From: DSNY01 sp040752195
GTDB taxonomy: Bacteria; Pseudomonadota; Gammaproteobacteria; Burkholderiales; Burkholderiaceae_F
Reading direction: 5' to 3'
Length of the DNA stretch: 64,000 nt
NCBI GenBank assembly: GCA_040752195.1
Contig: JBFMFC010000007.1
Span: forward strand, 1 to 64,000
The first letter of the stretch is position 1. Each line of letters opens with the position of its first letter. Of this stretch, positions 16,235 to 24,383 are shown one piece after another. The position numbers were made by a program, and so were the translations under genes. The notes under the pieces are model-generated. The model was not told the DNA's origin and ran no database searches. It saw nothing but the letters and a program-made list of their open reading frames with translations.

Positions 16235-19200
16235 TGGCTCAGCGCCTGGAAAACCGCGCGCAGCTGCCGCAGTCGCGCATCGAGATTCGGCGTCTTGACG
16301 TCGATGCGCAGTTTGTCCTGGCCGGCCAGCCGCATCGCCTTCTCGCGCTGGAGCAACGCGATCAGGCGCGCCGGATCGAGCGGCGGGTTCGGAACGAAGG
16401 TCAGCACGATCGCGTCACTCGACGCGTCGATCTTCTTGACGCCGATTCTCTCCGCGGCCAGGCGCAGCCGGTGCGTTTCGATCAGCGCGCGCGCCGGCTC
16501 CGGCAGCTTGCCGTAGCGGTCGGCGAGTTCTTCCTGCAGCGCGGCCAGTCCGTCCTCGTCGTTGCACGACGCGAGCTTCTTGTACAGCGACAGCCGCTGG
16601 TGCACGTCGTTGACGTAGTCCGACGGCAGCAGCGCGGGCGTGTGCAGATTGATCTCGGTGACCGCCGCGAGCGGCGCCAGCAGATCGGGCTCGCGACCGG
16701 CGCGCAGCGCGCGCACCGCGGCATTGAGCATCTGCGTGTACAGGTCGAAGCCCACCTCCTGCATGTTGCCCGACTGCGCTTCGCCGAGCACTTCGCCGGC
16801 GCCGCGGATCTCGAGGTCGTGCATCGCGAGGTAAAAGCCCGAGCCGAGCTCCTCGAGCGCCTGGATCGCCTCCAGCCGCTTCTCCGCGTTCTTCGTCATG
16901 CCGCCCTCGTCGGGCACCAGCAGGTACGCGTACGCCTGGTGGTGCGAGCGTCCGACGCGGCCGCGCAACTGATGCAACTGCGCCAGCCCGAACTTGTCGG
17001 CGCGGTGGATGATGATCGTGTTCGCGGTCGGCACATCGATCCCGGTCTCGATGATCGTCGTGCACAGCAGCAGGTTGAAGCGCTGCTGGTAGAAGTCGCG
17101 CATCACGCGCTCCAACTCGCGCTCGGGCATCTGGCCGTGCGCGATCGCGATGCGCGCTTCCGGCACCAGCTCAGCCAGCCGCGCGCGGCGGTTCTCGATC
17201 GTCTCGACCTCGTTGTGCAGGAAGTAGATCTGCCCGCCGCGCTTCAGCTCGCGCAGGCACGCTTCGCGCACGAGCGAGGCGGTTTCGCGCCGCACGAAGG
17301 TCTTGATCGCCAGCCGCTTCTGCGGCGCGGTCGCGATCACGGAAAACTCGCGGATGCCTTCCATCGACAGCGCCAGCGTGCGCGGGATCGGTGTCGCAGT
17401 CAGCGTGAGCACGTCCACCTCGGCGCGCAGCGCCTTGAGCCGCTCTTTCTGCCGCACACCGAAGCGGTGCTCCTCGTCGATGATCACCAGCCCCAGCCGG
17501 TCGAAGCGGACGTCGGCCGACAGCAGTTTGTGCGTGCCGATCACGATGTCGATCGTGCCGGCGGCGAGCCCCGCGACGGCGGCCGCGACTTCCTTGGCCG
17601 AGCGGAAGCGCGACAGCTCGACGATCTTGACCGGCCAGTCGGCGAAGCGGTCGCTGAATGTCTGGTAGTGCTGCTCGGCGAGCAAGGTCGTCGGGCACAG
17701 CACGGCGACCTGTTTGCCGCCGGCCACGGCCGCGAACGCCGCGCGCAGCGCAACCTCGGTCTTGCCGAAACCGACGTCGCCGCACACCAGCCGGTCCATC
17801 GGGAAGCCGGCGCGCATGTCGGCCAGCACGGCGTCGATCGCCGCCTGCTGATCGGGTGTCTCCTCGAAGCCGAAGCCTTCGGCGAACGCTTCGTAGTCGT
17901 GCGGCTTGAACTCGAACGCGTGCCCCTTGCGCGCGGCGCGCAGCGCATACAGGTTCAGCAGCTCGGCCGCGGTGTCGCGCACCTGCCTGGCCGCTTTTTT
18001 CTTCGCCTTTTCCCAGTCGCCGCCGCCCAGGTGGTGCAGCGGCGCCGCATCCGGATCGGCGCCGCTGTAGCGCGAGATCAGGTGCAGTTGCGCGACCGGA
18101 ACGTACAGCTTGGCGTCGTTCGCGTACTGCAGGTGCAGGAACTCGGCGGGGCCCTCGCCGAGGTCCATCGATTCCAGGCCCAGATAGCGGCCGATGCCGT
18201 GCTCGACGTGGACGACCGGATCGCCGACGCGCAGCTCGGCCAGGTCGCGCACCATCGCTTCGACGTTCGACGAGCGTTCGCGCGCCTTGGCGCGCAGCCG
18301 GCGCGGGCTTGCCGCATACAGCTCGGTCTCGGTGACGATCGCGAGCTGCACCTCGCCGAGCACGAAGCCGCCGTGCAGCGGCGCCTCGCCGAGGGCGACC
18401 GGCGCGTCGCCGGCAAGGAAGCTCTCGAAGTCGGCGCTGTCGGCAAACTCGAAGCCGTGATCGCGCAGCATCTGCGCGATCGTTTCGCGCCGTCCCGCCG
18501 AATCCGCGAGCAGCAGCAGCCGACCGCCGTCGAGCGCCAGGCGCTGCGCATACGCGCGCAGCTTCTCGATCGGATCGTGCGACTTGCGGTCGATCGCGAC
18601 CGGCGGCAGCGCCTCGAACTGCGGCGAATCGCCTTCGACGAGCGCCAGCCGCGCGAAGCGTTTGCACGCGACGAAGAACTCCTCGACGCCCATGAAAAGC
18701 CGCTGCGGCGGCAGGCAGGGTCGTTCCGCGTCGCGGGCGAGGAACCGGTAGCGCTCGGCGGTCTCGGTCCAGAAACGCTGTCCGCTCGCCTCGACCGCGC
18801 CGTGCAGCACGATCGTCGCCTCGGCCGGCAGGTAGTCGAACAGCGTGGCGGTGGCGTCGAAGAACAGCGGCAGGTAGTACTCGATGCCGGGCCCGGCGAT
18901 GCCGTTGCCGATGTCCCGGTAGACGGGGCAGCGGCTCGGGTCGCCTTCGAACGCCTCGCGCCAGCGGCTGCGAAACGCCGCGCGTGCCGCTTCGTCGAGC
19001 GGGAACTCGCGCCCCGGCAGCAGCCTGACTTCGGGCACCGGATACAGGCTGCGTTGCGTGTCCGGGTCGAACGCGCGGATCGTCTCGATCGCGTCGTCGA
19101 GCAGGTCGAGCCGGAACGGCAGCGCCGATCCGGTCGGGAACAGGTCGATCAACCCGCCGCGCACCGAAAACTCGCCCGGCGCGACGACCTGCGTGACATG

Positions 19201-19707
19201 CTGGTAGCCGGCGAGTACGAGCTGAGCGCGCAGCCTGTCGGCGGCAAGCCGCTCGCCCTGGCGGAAAGCGAATGCGCGTGCCGCGATGTAGGCGGGCGGC
19301 GCGAGCCGGTACAGCGCCGTCGTCGCGGGAACGACCAGCACGTCGATGCCGCCTGCGGCGTCGCGCATGAGCAGCCGGTACAGCGTCTGCAGCCGCTCCG
19401 AGACGAGATCGGGATGCGGCGACAGGATGTCGTACGGCAGCGTCTCCCAGTCCGGAAACGGCCGGACCGCGAGCGCGGGGTCGAAGTAAGGCAGCTCGTC
19501 GACCAGGCGCTGCGCATCGAGCGCATCGGCGCAGATCGCGACGACGAGCTGTCGCGTCGCTTTGGCACGGCGCGCCAGCTGCGCGATGAGCAGCGCATCG
19601 CCGGAGCCCGGCGGACGCGGCACGGCGAAGCGCTCGCCGGCTGCCGGCGCGGGCAGCGCGAGTTCGAAACGCGGTGTTGAGACGACGCTGTTTAACGGTT
19701 CTGACAT
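16231..19707 (-). CDS. mfd: Transcription-repair coupling factor Mfd
   Basis: A 1158-residue translocase that removes RNA polymerase stalled at DNA damage and recruits UvrABC. The order is a UvrB-like N-terminal region (PFPDWETLPYDILSPHPDLVSERL), an RNA-polymerase interaction domain with VHVEHGIGRYLG (about 500-515), and a RecG-like motor. The motor has Walker A GDVGFGKTEVA, DEEHRFGV and GRVGRSHHQAYAYLL. A TRCF C-terminal domain ends the protein. The length is close to E. coli Mfd (1148). It starts at the ATG at 19707. serB overlaps its end. A TATAAT on this strand lies about 55 bases upstream. Confidence 0.98.
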   Translation of the reverse strand: MSEPLNSVVSTPRFELALPAPAAGERFAVPRPPGSGDALLIAQLARRAKATRQLVVAICADALDAQRLVDELPYFDPALAVRPFPDWETLPYDILSPHPDLVSERLQTLYRLLMRDAAGGIDVLVVPATTALYRLAPPAYIAARAFAFRQGERLAADRLRAQLVLAGYQHVTQVVAPGEFSVRGGLIDLFPTGSALPFRLDLLDDAIETIRAFDPDTQRSLYPVPEVRLLPGREFPLDEAARAAFRSRWREAFEGDPSRCPVYRDIGNGIAGPGIEYYLPLFFDATATLFDYLPAEATIVLHGAVEASGQRFWTETAERYRFLARDAERPCLPPQRLFMGVEEFFVACKRFARLALVEGDSPQFEALPPVAIDRKSHDPIEKLRAYAQRLALDGGRLLLLADSAGRRETIAQMLRDHGFEFADSADFESFLAGDAPVALGEAPLHGGFVLGEVQLAIVTETELYAASPRRLRAKARERSSNVEAMVRDLAELRVGDPVVHVEHGIGRYLGLESMDLGEGPAEFLHLQYANDAKLYVPVAQLHLISRYSGADPDAAPLHHLGGGDWEKAKKKAARQVRDTAAELLNLYALRAARKGHAFEFKPHDYEAFAEGFGFEETPDQQAAIDAVLADMRAGFPMDRLVCGDVGFGKTEVALRAAFAAVAGGKQVAVLCPTTLLAEQHYQTFSDRFADWPVKIVELSRFRSAKEVAAAVAGLAAGTIDIVIGTHKLLSADVRFDRLGLVIIDEEHRFGVRQKERLKALRAEVDVLTLTATPIPRTLALSMEGIREFSVIATAPQKRLAIKTFVRRETASLVREACLRELKRGGQIYFLHNEVETIENRRARLAELVPEARIAIAHGQMPERELERVMRDFYQQRFNLLLCTTIIETGIDVPTANTIIIHRADKFGLAQLHQLRGRVGRSHHQAYAYLLVPDEGGMTKNAEKRLEAIQALEELGSGFYLAMHDLEIRGAGEVLGEAQSGNMQEVGFDLYTQMLNAAVRALRAGREPDLLAPLAAVTEINLHTPALLPSDYVNDVHQRLSLYKKLASCNDEDGLAALQEELADRYGKLPEPARALIETHRLRLAAERIGVKKIDASSDAIVLTFVPNPPLDPARLIALLQREKAMRLAGQDKLRIDVKTPNLDARLRQLRAVFQALSQ

Positions 19708-19760
19708 GCAAAAACGCTTCGCGGCGGACCGATTGCTCGGGCCACCGCGAACGCGTCGCT

Positions 19761-19766
19761 ATTATA
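19761..19766 (-). promoter_or_regulatory. Putative -10 box of mfd
   Basis: Read on the minus strand this is TATAAT, about 54 bases before the mfd ATG, inside the 113-base divergent gap to ispD. The upstream -35 region is not recognisable. On the plus strand the same site reads as a weaker TATTAT that could serve ispD. Confidence 0.4.
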
Positions 19767-19820
19767 GGTTCTGCCACGCTTTCGCCGGCTCATCTGCGCC
19801 TGGCAGCGCGATCTTCTTCG

Positions 19821-20528
19821 ATGCCTTCGACGCTCGACTCGCACGTTTTCGGCCTGATTCCCGCAGCGGGCCGCGGTTCGCGGATGGGCGGCGCAACCCC
19901 CAAGCAGTACGCGCCGCTCGGGCAGCGCACGATGCTCGAGCACGCGATCGACGCCCTGCTGGCCGACGCGAGGATCGAGCGCGTGCTGGTGGTCGTCGCG
20001 CCGGACGACGCGCGCCACCACGCGCTCGCGCGCAATGCGCGGGTCCAGTTCGTCGCGGCCGGCGGCGCGAGCCGCGCCGAGAGCGTGCGCAACGGGCTGG
20101 CGCGGCTCGCGATGGAAGCGAGCGCCGAAGACTGGGTGCTCGTGCACGATGCGGCGCGGCCGTGCCTCGCGCCGGACGAACTGCGCGCGTTGATCGACGC
20201 GCTCGCCGACGATCCGGTCGGCGGATTGCTGGCGGTGCCGATCGCCGACACGATCAAGCGCGAGGACGATGGCCGCGTCGCGCAGACGGTCGAGCGCGGT
20301 GGCCTGTGGCGCGCGCTGACCCCGCAGATGTTCCGGCTCGGCGTGCTCGACGACGCGTTCGAGCGCGTTCGCGATGCCGCCGGGATCACCGACGAATCGA
20401 GCGCGGTCGAGCGAATCGGCCACGCGCCGCGGTTGGTGCCGGGCCGTGCGTCCAACATCAAGGTGACGCGGCCGGACGACCTGCCGCTCGCCGAAGCGAT
20501 CCTCAGGCTCCAGGGCAGGTGCCGATGA
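19821..20528 (+). CDS. ispD: 2-C-methyl-D-erythritol 4-phosphate cytidylyltransferase IspD
   Basis: A 235-residue cytidylyltransferase of the non-mevalonate (MEP) isoprenoid pathway, transferring CMP to methylerythritol phosphate. The nucleotide-binding motif LIPAAGRGSRMG (about 12-23) is followed by PKQYAPL. VLVHDAARPC and the C-terminal NIKVTRPDDLPLAEAIL are also typical. I use the ATG at 19821. Its stop overlaps the ispF start (ATGA at 20525-20528), so both are translated together. The pathway feeds the squalene genes hpnCDE found further along. Confidence 0.95.
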   Translation: MPSTLDSHVFGLIPAAGRGSRMGGATPKQYAPLGQRTMLEHAIDALLADARIERVLVVVAPDDARHHALARNARVQFVAAGGASRAESVRNGLARLAMEASAEDWVLVHDAARPCLAPDELRALIDALADDPVGGLLAVPIADTIKREDDGRVAQTVERGGLWRALTPQMFRLGVLDDAFERVRDAAGITDESSAVERIGHAPRLVPGRASNIKVTRPDDLPLAEAILRLQGRCR

Positions 20529-21010
20529 AGTTCAGACTCGGGCAGGGCTTCGACGTCCACGCGCTGGTGCCGGGGCGCCGCCTCGTGCTCGGCGGCGTCG
20601 AGATCGCGCACACGCACGGGCTGCTCGGCCACTCCGATGCCGACGTGCTGCTGCACGCGGTCACCGACGCGGTGCTCGGCGCCGCCGGTCTCGGCGACAT
20701 CGGGCGGCTGTATCCCGACACGGACGCGCGTTTCAAGGACGCCGACAGCCGCGTGCTGCTGCGCGACGCGGTTGCGCGCGCCGCGGCCGCGGGCTGGCGG
20801 GTCGAGAACGTCGACTGTACGGTCGTCGCAGAACGGCCGAAGATCGCGCCGCACGCCGACGCCATGCGCGCGCGAATCGCCGAATGCCTGGGCATCGAAG
20901 AGGGCGCCGTCAACGTCAAGGGCAAGACGACCGAGCGGCTCGGCTTCACGGGCCGCGGCGAAGGCATCGCGGCGTTCGCGGTGGCGCTGCTCGTCGAGGC
21001 CGGACGATGA
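20525..21010 (+). CDS. ispF: 2-C-methyl-D-erythritol 2,4-cyclodiphosphate synthase IspF
   Basis: A 161-residue cyclase, next but one after IspD in the MEP pathway, releasing CMP to form the cyclic diphosphate. The zinc ligands Asp10 and His12 (GFDVHAL) and His44 (LLHAVTDA) are present. GHSDADVL, ERPKIAPH and the C-terminal VKGKTTERLGFTGRGEGIAA are also visible. It overlaps ispD upstream, and the rhodanese gene downstream starts at 21007 on its stop. This makes a compact three-gene unit. Confidence 0.97.
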   Translation: MKFRLGQGFDVHALVPGRRLVLGGVEIAHTHGLLGHSDADVLLHAVTDAVLGAAGLGDIGRLYPDTDARFKDADSRVLLRDAVARAAAAGWRVENVDCTVVAERPKIAPHADAMRARIAECLGIEEGAVNVKGKTTERLGFTGRGEGIAAFAVALLVEAGR

Positions 21011-21489
21011 AGCGTTACGCGGAGCTGCTCGCCGACGCGCTGACGCGCGTGCGCGAGATCATGCCGTGGGACCTGCGCGATCGGCTCGCGTCCGGGCGCG
21101 AGCTGATCCTGCTGGACGTGCGCGAGCCGGCCGAGTTCGACGCCGCGCACATCCCCGGGTCGATCAACGTGCCGCGCGGCGTCCTCGAACAGGCCTGCGA
21201 GTGGGATTACGACGAAACCGTTCCCGAGCTCGCCGGCGGTCGAGAGCGTCCGATCGTCGTCGTCTGCCGCTCGGGCCATCGGTCGGTATTGGCTGCGGAT
21301 GCCCTGCAGACGCTGGGCTTCGTCGATGTCGTGTCGCTGAAGACGGGCGTGCGCGGGTGGAACGACTTCGAGCAGCCGCTGGTGAACGCAGCCGGCACCC
21401 TGCTCGACGCCGACACGGCGGAGCGCGTGCTGGCCGCGCGTGTCCGTCCCGACCAGCGGCGGCCCGCGCACGGGCGCGGCGCCGCGTAG
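21007..21489 (+). CDS. Single-domain rhodanese-like protein
   Basis: A 160-residue protein with one rhodanese domain: ILLDVREPAEFDAAHIPGSI (about 34-53) and active-site loop CRSGHRS with Cys about 87. Such proteins carry sulfane sulfur as a Cys persulfide. The six-residue loop beginning Cys-Arg-Ser-Gly is typical of sulfurtransferases rather than phosphatases. The physiological acceptor is unknown. Translation is coupled to ispF by an ATGA overlap. It converges on envZ. A small hairpin lies 20 bases past its stop. Confidence 0.88.
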   Translation: MKRYAELLADALTRVREIMPWDLRDRLASGRELILLDVREPAEFDAAHIPGSINVPRGVLEQACEWDYDETVPELAGGRERPIVVVCRSGHRSVLAADALQTLGFVDVVSLKTGVRGWNDFEQPLVNAAGTLLDADTAERVLAARVRPDQRRPAHGRGAA

Positions 21490-21508
21490 CCGAAGTCGAC
21501 GCAACCGG

Positions 21509-21525
21509 GGCGCGGCAACCGCGCC
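21509..21525. terminator. Short hairpin between convergent rhodanese and envZ genes
   Basis: A perfect 7-base-pair stem GGCGCGG / CCGCGCC with a CAA loop lies in the 71-base convergent gap. It is symmetrical, so it could act on either message, but it has no T-run on either side. A weak terminator is possible. Confidence 0.35.
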
Positions 21526-21560
21526 GAAGCGCCCGTGAAGTCCGCGGCCGGGCCGAAGGC

Positions 21561-22886
21561 TCAACCGAGCGGCAGCCGAAGCCGGGCGCGCAGACCGCGC
21601 GGCGGGTTCGGTTCGAGCGCGAGCGAACCGCCATGCAGGCGTGCGACGCGGTCGACGATCGCCAGCCCGAGGCCGGCACCGGCGTGACCCGAACGGGCGG
21701 CTTCACCGCGCTCGAAGGGGCGCACGAGCCGCTCGACCGCGTCGGGCGCGATCCCGGGCCCCCGGTCGGCGACCGCGATCACCGCGTCGCGACCGTCGAC
21801 GCTCAATTCGACGCTCAGCACGAGCGTGCCCGTCTCGGGATCGCGTCCGTAGCGCAGCGCATTGCCGACCAGGTTCTCGATCGCGCGCGCCAACTCGGTC
21901 CGATAACCGGCGATGCGGACGCCCGGGGCGATGCGCCGCTCGACGTGCACGTCGTCGCGCTCGTCGAGGCGCGCGTGCGCAACGATGTCGGCGACGAGCG
22001 CCGACAGGTCGATGTCCTCGCGCGCCTGCTGCGGTGCCGGCCTGGCGTAATCGAGGAACTGGCCGACGATCGCGTCGATCTGCTCGATGTCCCCGATCAT
22101 CGCGGCGCGTGCCGACTCCGGCAGCTCGTTCAGCTCGAGTTCCAGGCGCAGCCGCGCGAGCGGGGTCCGCAGGTCGTGCGAGATGCCGGCGAGCAGCACG
22201 GCGCGGTCCTGCTCCAGCTTGGCCAGATCGGCGACCATCCGGTTGAAACTCGCGTTGACGGTGCGGATCTCGGCCGGCCCGGCGTCGGGCAGCGGCGCCG
22301 GCCTGCGGCCCGCACCCAGTTCGCGCGCGGCGACCGACAGCCGCTTCAACGGGCGGTTGACGACGCCGGTGATCGCGATGGCCGCCAGCATCGACAGCAG
22401 CATCGACGCGAGCGCCCAACGCACCCATTGCGTGCCGGCGTCGCGCGCGAGCGGGTCGCGCTCGATGAAGACCCAGTACCGATCGCCGTCGATTTCGAAA
22501 CTGACCCAGATGCCGGCGATGCCGTTGACCTCCGCCGCGATGCGCGTGTCCGGCCCGAGCCGTTCGACCACCTCCTTCGACACGAGCCCGACCAGCGGAA
22601 TGTCCGGAAAGGGCTTGACCTGATCGGTCGGCTCGAGCGGTACGACGCGAATGCGTTCGTCGTCGGCCAAGTCGGAAAGCAGAAAGCGGCGCGTGGCCGG
22701 GTCCGAGTACAACAGCGCGCTGCGCGTGAGGTTGACGATCGAGACGACCTGCTGGGCGATCTGCTGCGCGCGCGGCTCGCGCTCGAACACGCGGAAGCTC
22801 TGCACCCATGCGGCGAGGCTCGCCGCGATCAGCAGCAGGATCAGCAGAAAGGTCCGCCAGAACAGGCTCGGAGAGCGCAGCTTCAC
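21561..22886 (-). CDS. envZ: Sensor histidine kinase, EnvZ type
   Basis: A 441-residue inner-membrane kinase. TM1 is about 10-28, a periplasmic domain of about 120 residues follows, and TM2 is about 157-175. Next come HAMP, HisKA with SHDLRTPLAR (His about 237), and an ATPase domain (ENLVGNALRYG, DRGPGI, GAGLGLAIV). EnvZ-class kinases respond to osmolarity or envelope state and phosphorylate OmpR. The start is GTG at 22886 with AGAAGG upstream. It lies downstream of the response regulator on the same strand, with a 165-base gap. That gap is long for such pairs and contains GC-rich potential hairpins but no gene. Confidence 0.92.
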   Translation of the reverse strand: MKLRSPSLFWRTFLLILLLIAASLAAWVQSFRVFEREPRAQQIAQQVVSIVNLTRSALLYSDPATRRFLLSDLADDERIRVVPLEPTDQVKPFPDIPLVGLVSKEVVERLGPDTRIAAEVNGIAGIWVSFEIDGDRYWVFIERDPLARDAGTQWVRWALASMLLSMLAAIAITGVVNRPLKRLSVAARELGAGRRPAPLPDAGPAEIRTVNASFNRMVADLAKLEQDRAVLLAGISHDLRTPLARLRLELELNELPESARAAMIGDIEQIDAIVGQFLDYARPAPQQAREDIDLSALVADIVAHARLDERDDVHVERRIAPGVRIAGYRTELARAIENLVGNALRYGRDPETGTLVLSVELSVDGRDAVIAVADRGPGIAPDAVERLVRPFERGEAARSGHAGAGLGLAIVDRVARLHGGSLALEPNPPRGLRARLRLPLG

Positions 22887-23051
22887 ACGGGGACCTTCTG
22901 CAGGGGGCGCGAAACGCCCTCTCGCGCCCCGTTGCGACAGAGGGCATGGAACCGCGGCCTGGCGGCGTCGGTTCCGCGCGGCAGAGGGACGCGCGCGCGC
23001 AGCGCGCGGGCGGACTCGACGGCCGCGCTGCAGCGGCGCCGCGACGACGTA

Positions 23052-23777
23052 CTACGCCTGCCCATCCGGCACGAACACGTACCCGAGTCCCCACACGGTC
23101 TGGATGTACCTCGGTTTGCTCGGGTCGGGTTCGATCATCTTGCGCAGGCGCGAAATCTGCACGTCGAGCGAGCGGTCGAAGGCCTCGTATTCGCGGCCGC
23201 GCGCCATCTCCATCAGCTTCTCGCGCGACAGCGGCACGCGCGGGTAGCGCGCGAAGACCTTCAGCACGGCGAATTCGCCGGTAGTCAACGGCACCTGCTC
23301 GCCGTTCTTGGTCAGCGTGCGGGTCGACAGGTCGAGGACGAAGTCGCCGAAGGCGACGGTCTTGGGTTCCTGCGACGGTGCGCCGGGCACTTCGTCCGGC
23401 GCCTTGCGGCGCAGGACCGCGTTGATCCGGGCGAGCAGCTCGCGCGGGTTGAAGGGCTTGGGCAGGTAGTCGTCCGCGCCCATCTCGAGCCCGACGATGC
23501 GGTCGACGTCCTCGCCCTTGGCGGTCAGCATCAGGATCGGCGTCGGATCGTTGGCGCCGCGCAACCGGCGCAGCACCGACAGCCCGTCTTCGCCGGGCAT
23601 CATCAGGTCGAGGATCAGCACGTCGAAACGCTCGCGCAGCCACAGCTTGTTCATCGCCTGCGCGTTCTCCGCCGTGTACACGGTGAAGCCGTTGTCGCCG
23701 AGGTAACGGCGCAGCAGTTCGCGCAGCCGGGGATCGTCGTCGACGACGAGTACTTTCGGGGGGCCGTGGCGGGTCAT
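23052..23777 (-). CDS. ompR: Response regulator, OmpR type
   Basis: A 241-residue regulator. The receiver domain has VVDDDPRLRE and phospho-acceptor Asp57 in LILDLMMPGEDGLSV, with MLTAKGE and the conserved Lys in DYLPKPF. The C-terminal winged helix holds LTTGEFAVLKVF, DRSLDVQISRLRKMIE and VWGLGYVFVP. The combination with the EnvZ-like kinase supports OmpR. I start at the ATG at 23777; the frame is open further upstream but homology starts here. It is divergent from the secreted repeat protein at 23953, which it may regulate; that link is inference. Confidence 0.94.
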   Translation of the reverse strand: MTRHGPPKVLVVDDDPRLRELLRRYLGDNGFTVYTAENAQAMNKLWLRERFDVLILDLMMPGEDGLSVLRRLRGANDPTPILMLTAKGEDVDRIVGLEMGADDYLPKPFNPRELLARINAVLRRKAPDEVPGAPSQEPKTVAFGDFVLDLSTRTLTKNGEQVPLTTGEFAVLKVFARYPRVPLSREKLMEMARGREYEAFDRSLDVQISRLRKMIEPDPSKPRYIQTVWGLGYVFVPDGQA

Positions 23778-23926
23778 GTTCGGTTGTTGCGGCAGCGAAG
23801 CGGCCGCTGAGCGTACGAAGTGAGCTTCAACGGATGCGGGGCAAGCACAAAGTGTTACAGAATTTACCCGGACCGCCCGACCTTTTTGGCGATGTTCGCC
23901 GCCACCGGCGCGTTGGACACCTACCA

Positions 23927-23938
23927 TTCCGATCGGAA
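23927..23938. promoter_or_regulatory. 12-bp perfect palindrome before the repeat-protein gene
   Basis: TTCCGATCGGAA reads the same on both strands and ends 14 bases before the ATG at 23953, in the region shared with ompR. It could be an operator for a dimeric regulator. It could also be chance, and no regulator is assigned. Confidence 0.25.
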
Positions 23939-23952
23939 CACGACCTCACGAC

Positions 23953-24375
23953 ATGACCGCGTCCCGCATCCTGCGATTCGCCGCCGCCGCACTGCTCACG
24001 GCGGCGGGCATTGCGTCGGCCCAGCCCGTGCGGCCCGATGATGCGCCCGATGCGCGCATGACGCCGGAGCAGAGGCGGGAGCTGTGGCAGCGCATGACGC
24101 CCGAACAGCGGGAGCAGTGGCGGCGCAGCCGTTCGCCGGAGGAGCGGCGCGAGCTGTGGATGCGGATGACCCCCGAGCAGCGCGGCGCGATGCGCGAGCG
24201 CTGGATGGAGGAACGGCGGCGGCGCATGGACGACGGCGTCGGACCGGCGATGGGCGAGCGCATGCCGCCGCACCGGCTCACGCCCGAAGAGCGGCAGCGG
24301 CTGCGCGACCAGATCCGCGAGGCCAACCGCGAGTGGCGCGGCAAAGGCATGCACGGACCGCGCGGGCAACGGTGA
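23953..24375 (+). CDS. Secreted protein with 12-residue MTPEQR repeats
   Basis: A 140-residue protein with a clear Sec signal peptide (residues 1 to about 23, ending Ala-Ser-Ala before Gln-Pro). The mature part contains four consecutive 12-residue units at 36, 48, 60 and 72. Three begin Met-Thr-Pro-Glu-Gln-Arg and one Arg-Ser-Pro-Glu-Glu-Arg. A fifth, separated, Leu-Thr-Pro-Glu-Glu-Arg unit is at 109. It is very rich in Arg, Glu, Met and Trp and lacks Cys. The units recall the LTxxQ motif of Spy/CpxP periplasmic chaperones and DUF3106 proteins, but I cannot place it firmly. It is probably periplasmic. Its stop overlaps a possible GTG start of the DUF1800 gene. Confidence 0.78.
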   Translation: MTASRILRFAAAALLTAAGIASAQPVRPDDAPDARMTPEQRRELWQRMTPEQREQWRRSRSPEERRELWMRMTPEQRGAMRERWMEERRRRMDDGVGPAMGERMPPHRLTPEERQRLRDQIREANREWRGKGMHGPRGQR

Positions 24376-24383
24376 CGGCACGC

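Noticed and set aside
16471..19680. 1069-residue plus-strand open frame
   Set aside because: It is the mirror of mfd. The composition follows the complementary codons and no domain is seen.
22887..23051. Possible small gene or RNA between ompR and envZ
   Set aside because: The 165-base gap has GC-rich self-complementary stretches, but no convincing start, ribosome binding site or terminator; open frames there are Arg-rich shadows.
20637..23810. 1057-residue plus-strand open frame over ispF to ompR
   Set aside because: It crosses genes on both strands in a third frame; compositionally biased shadow.
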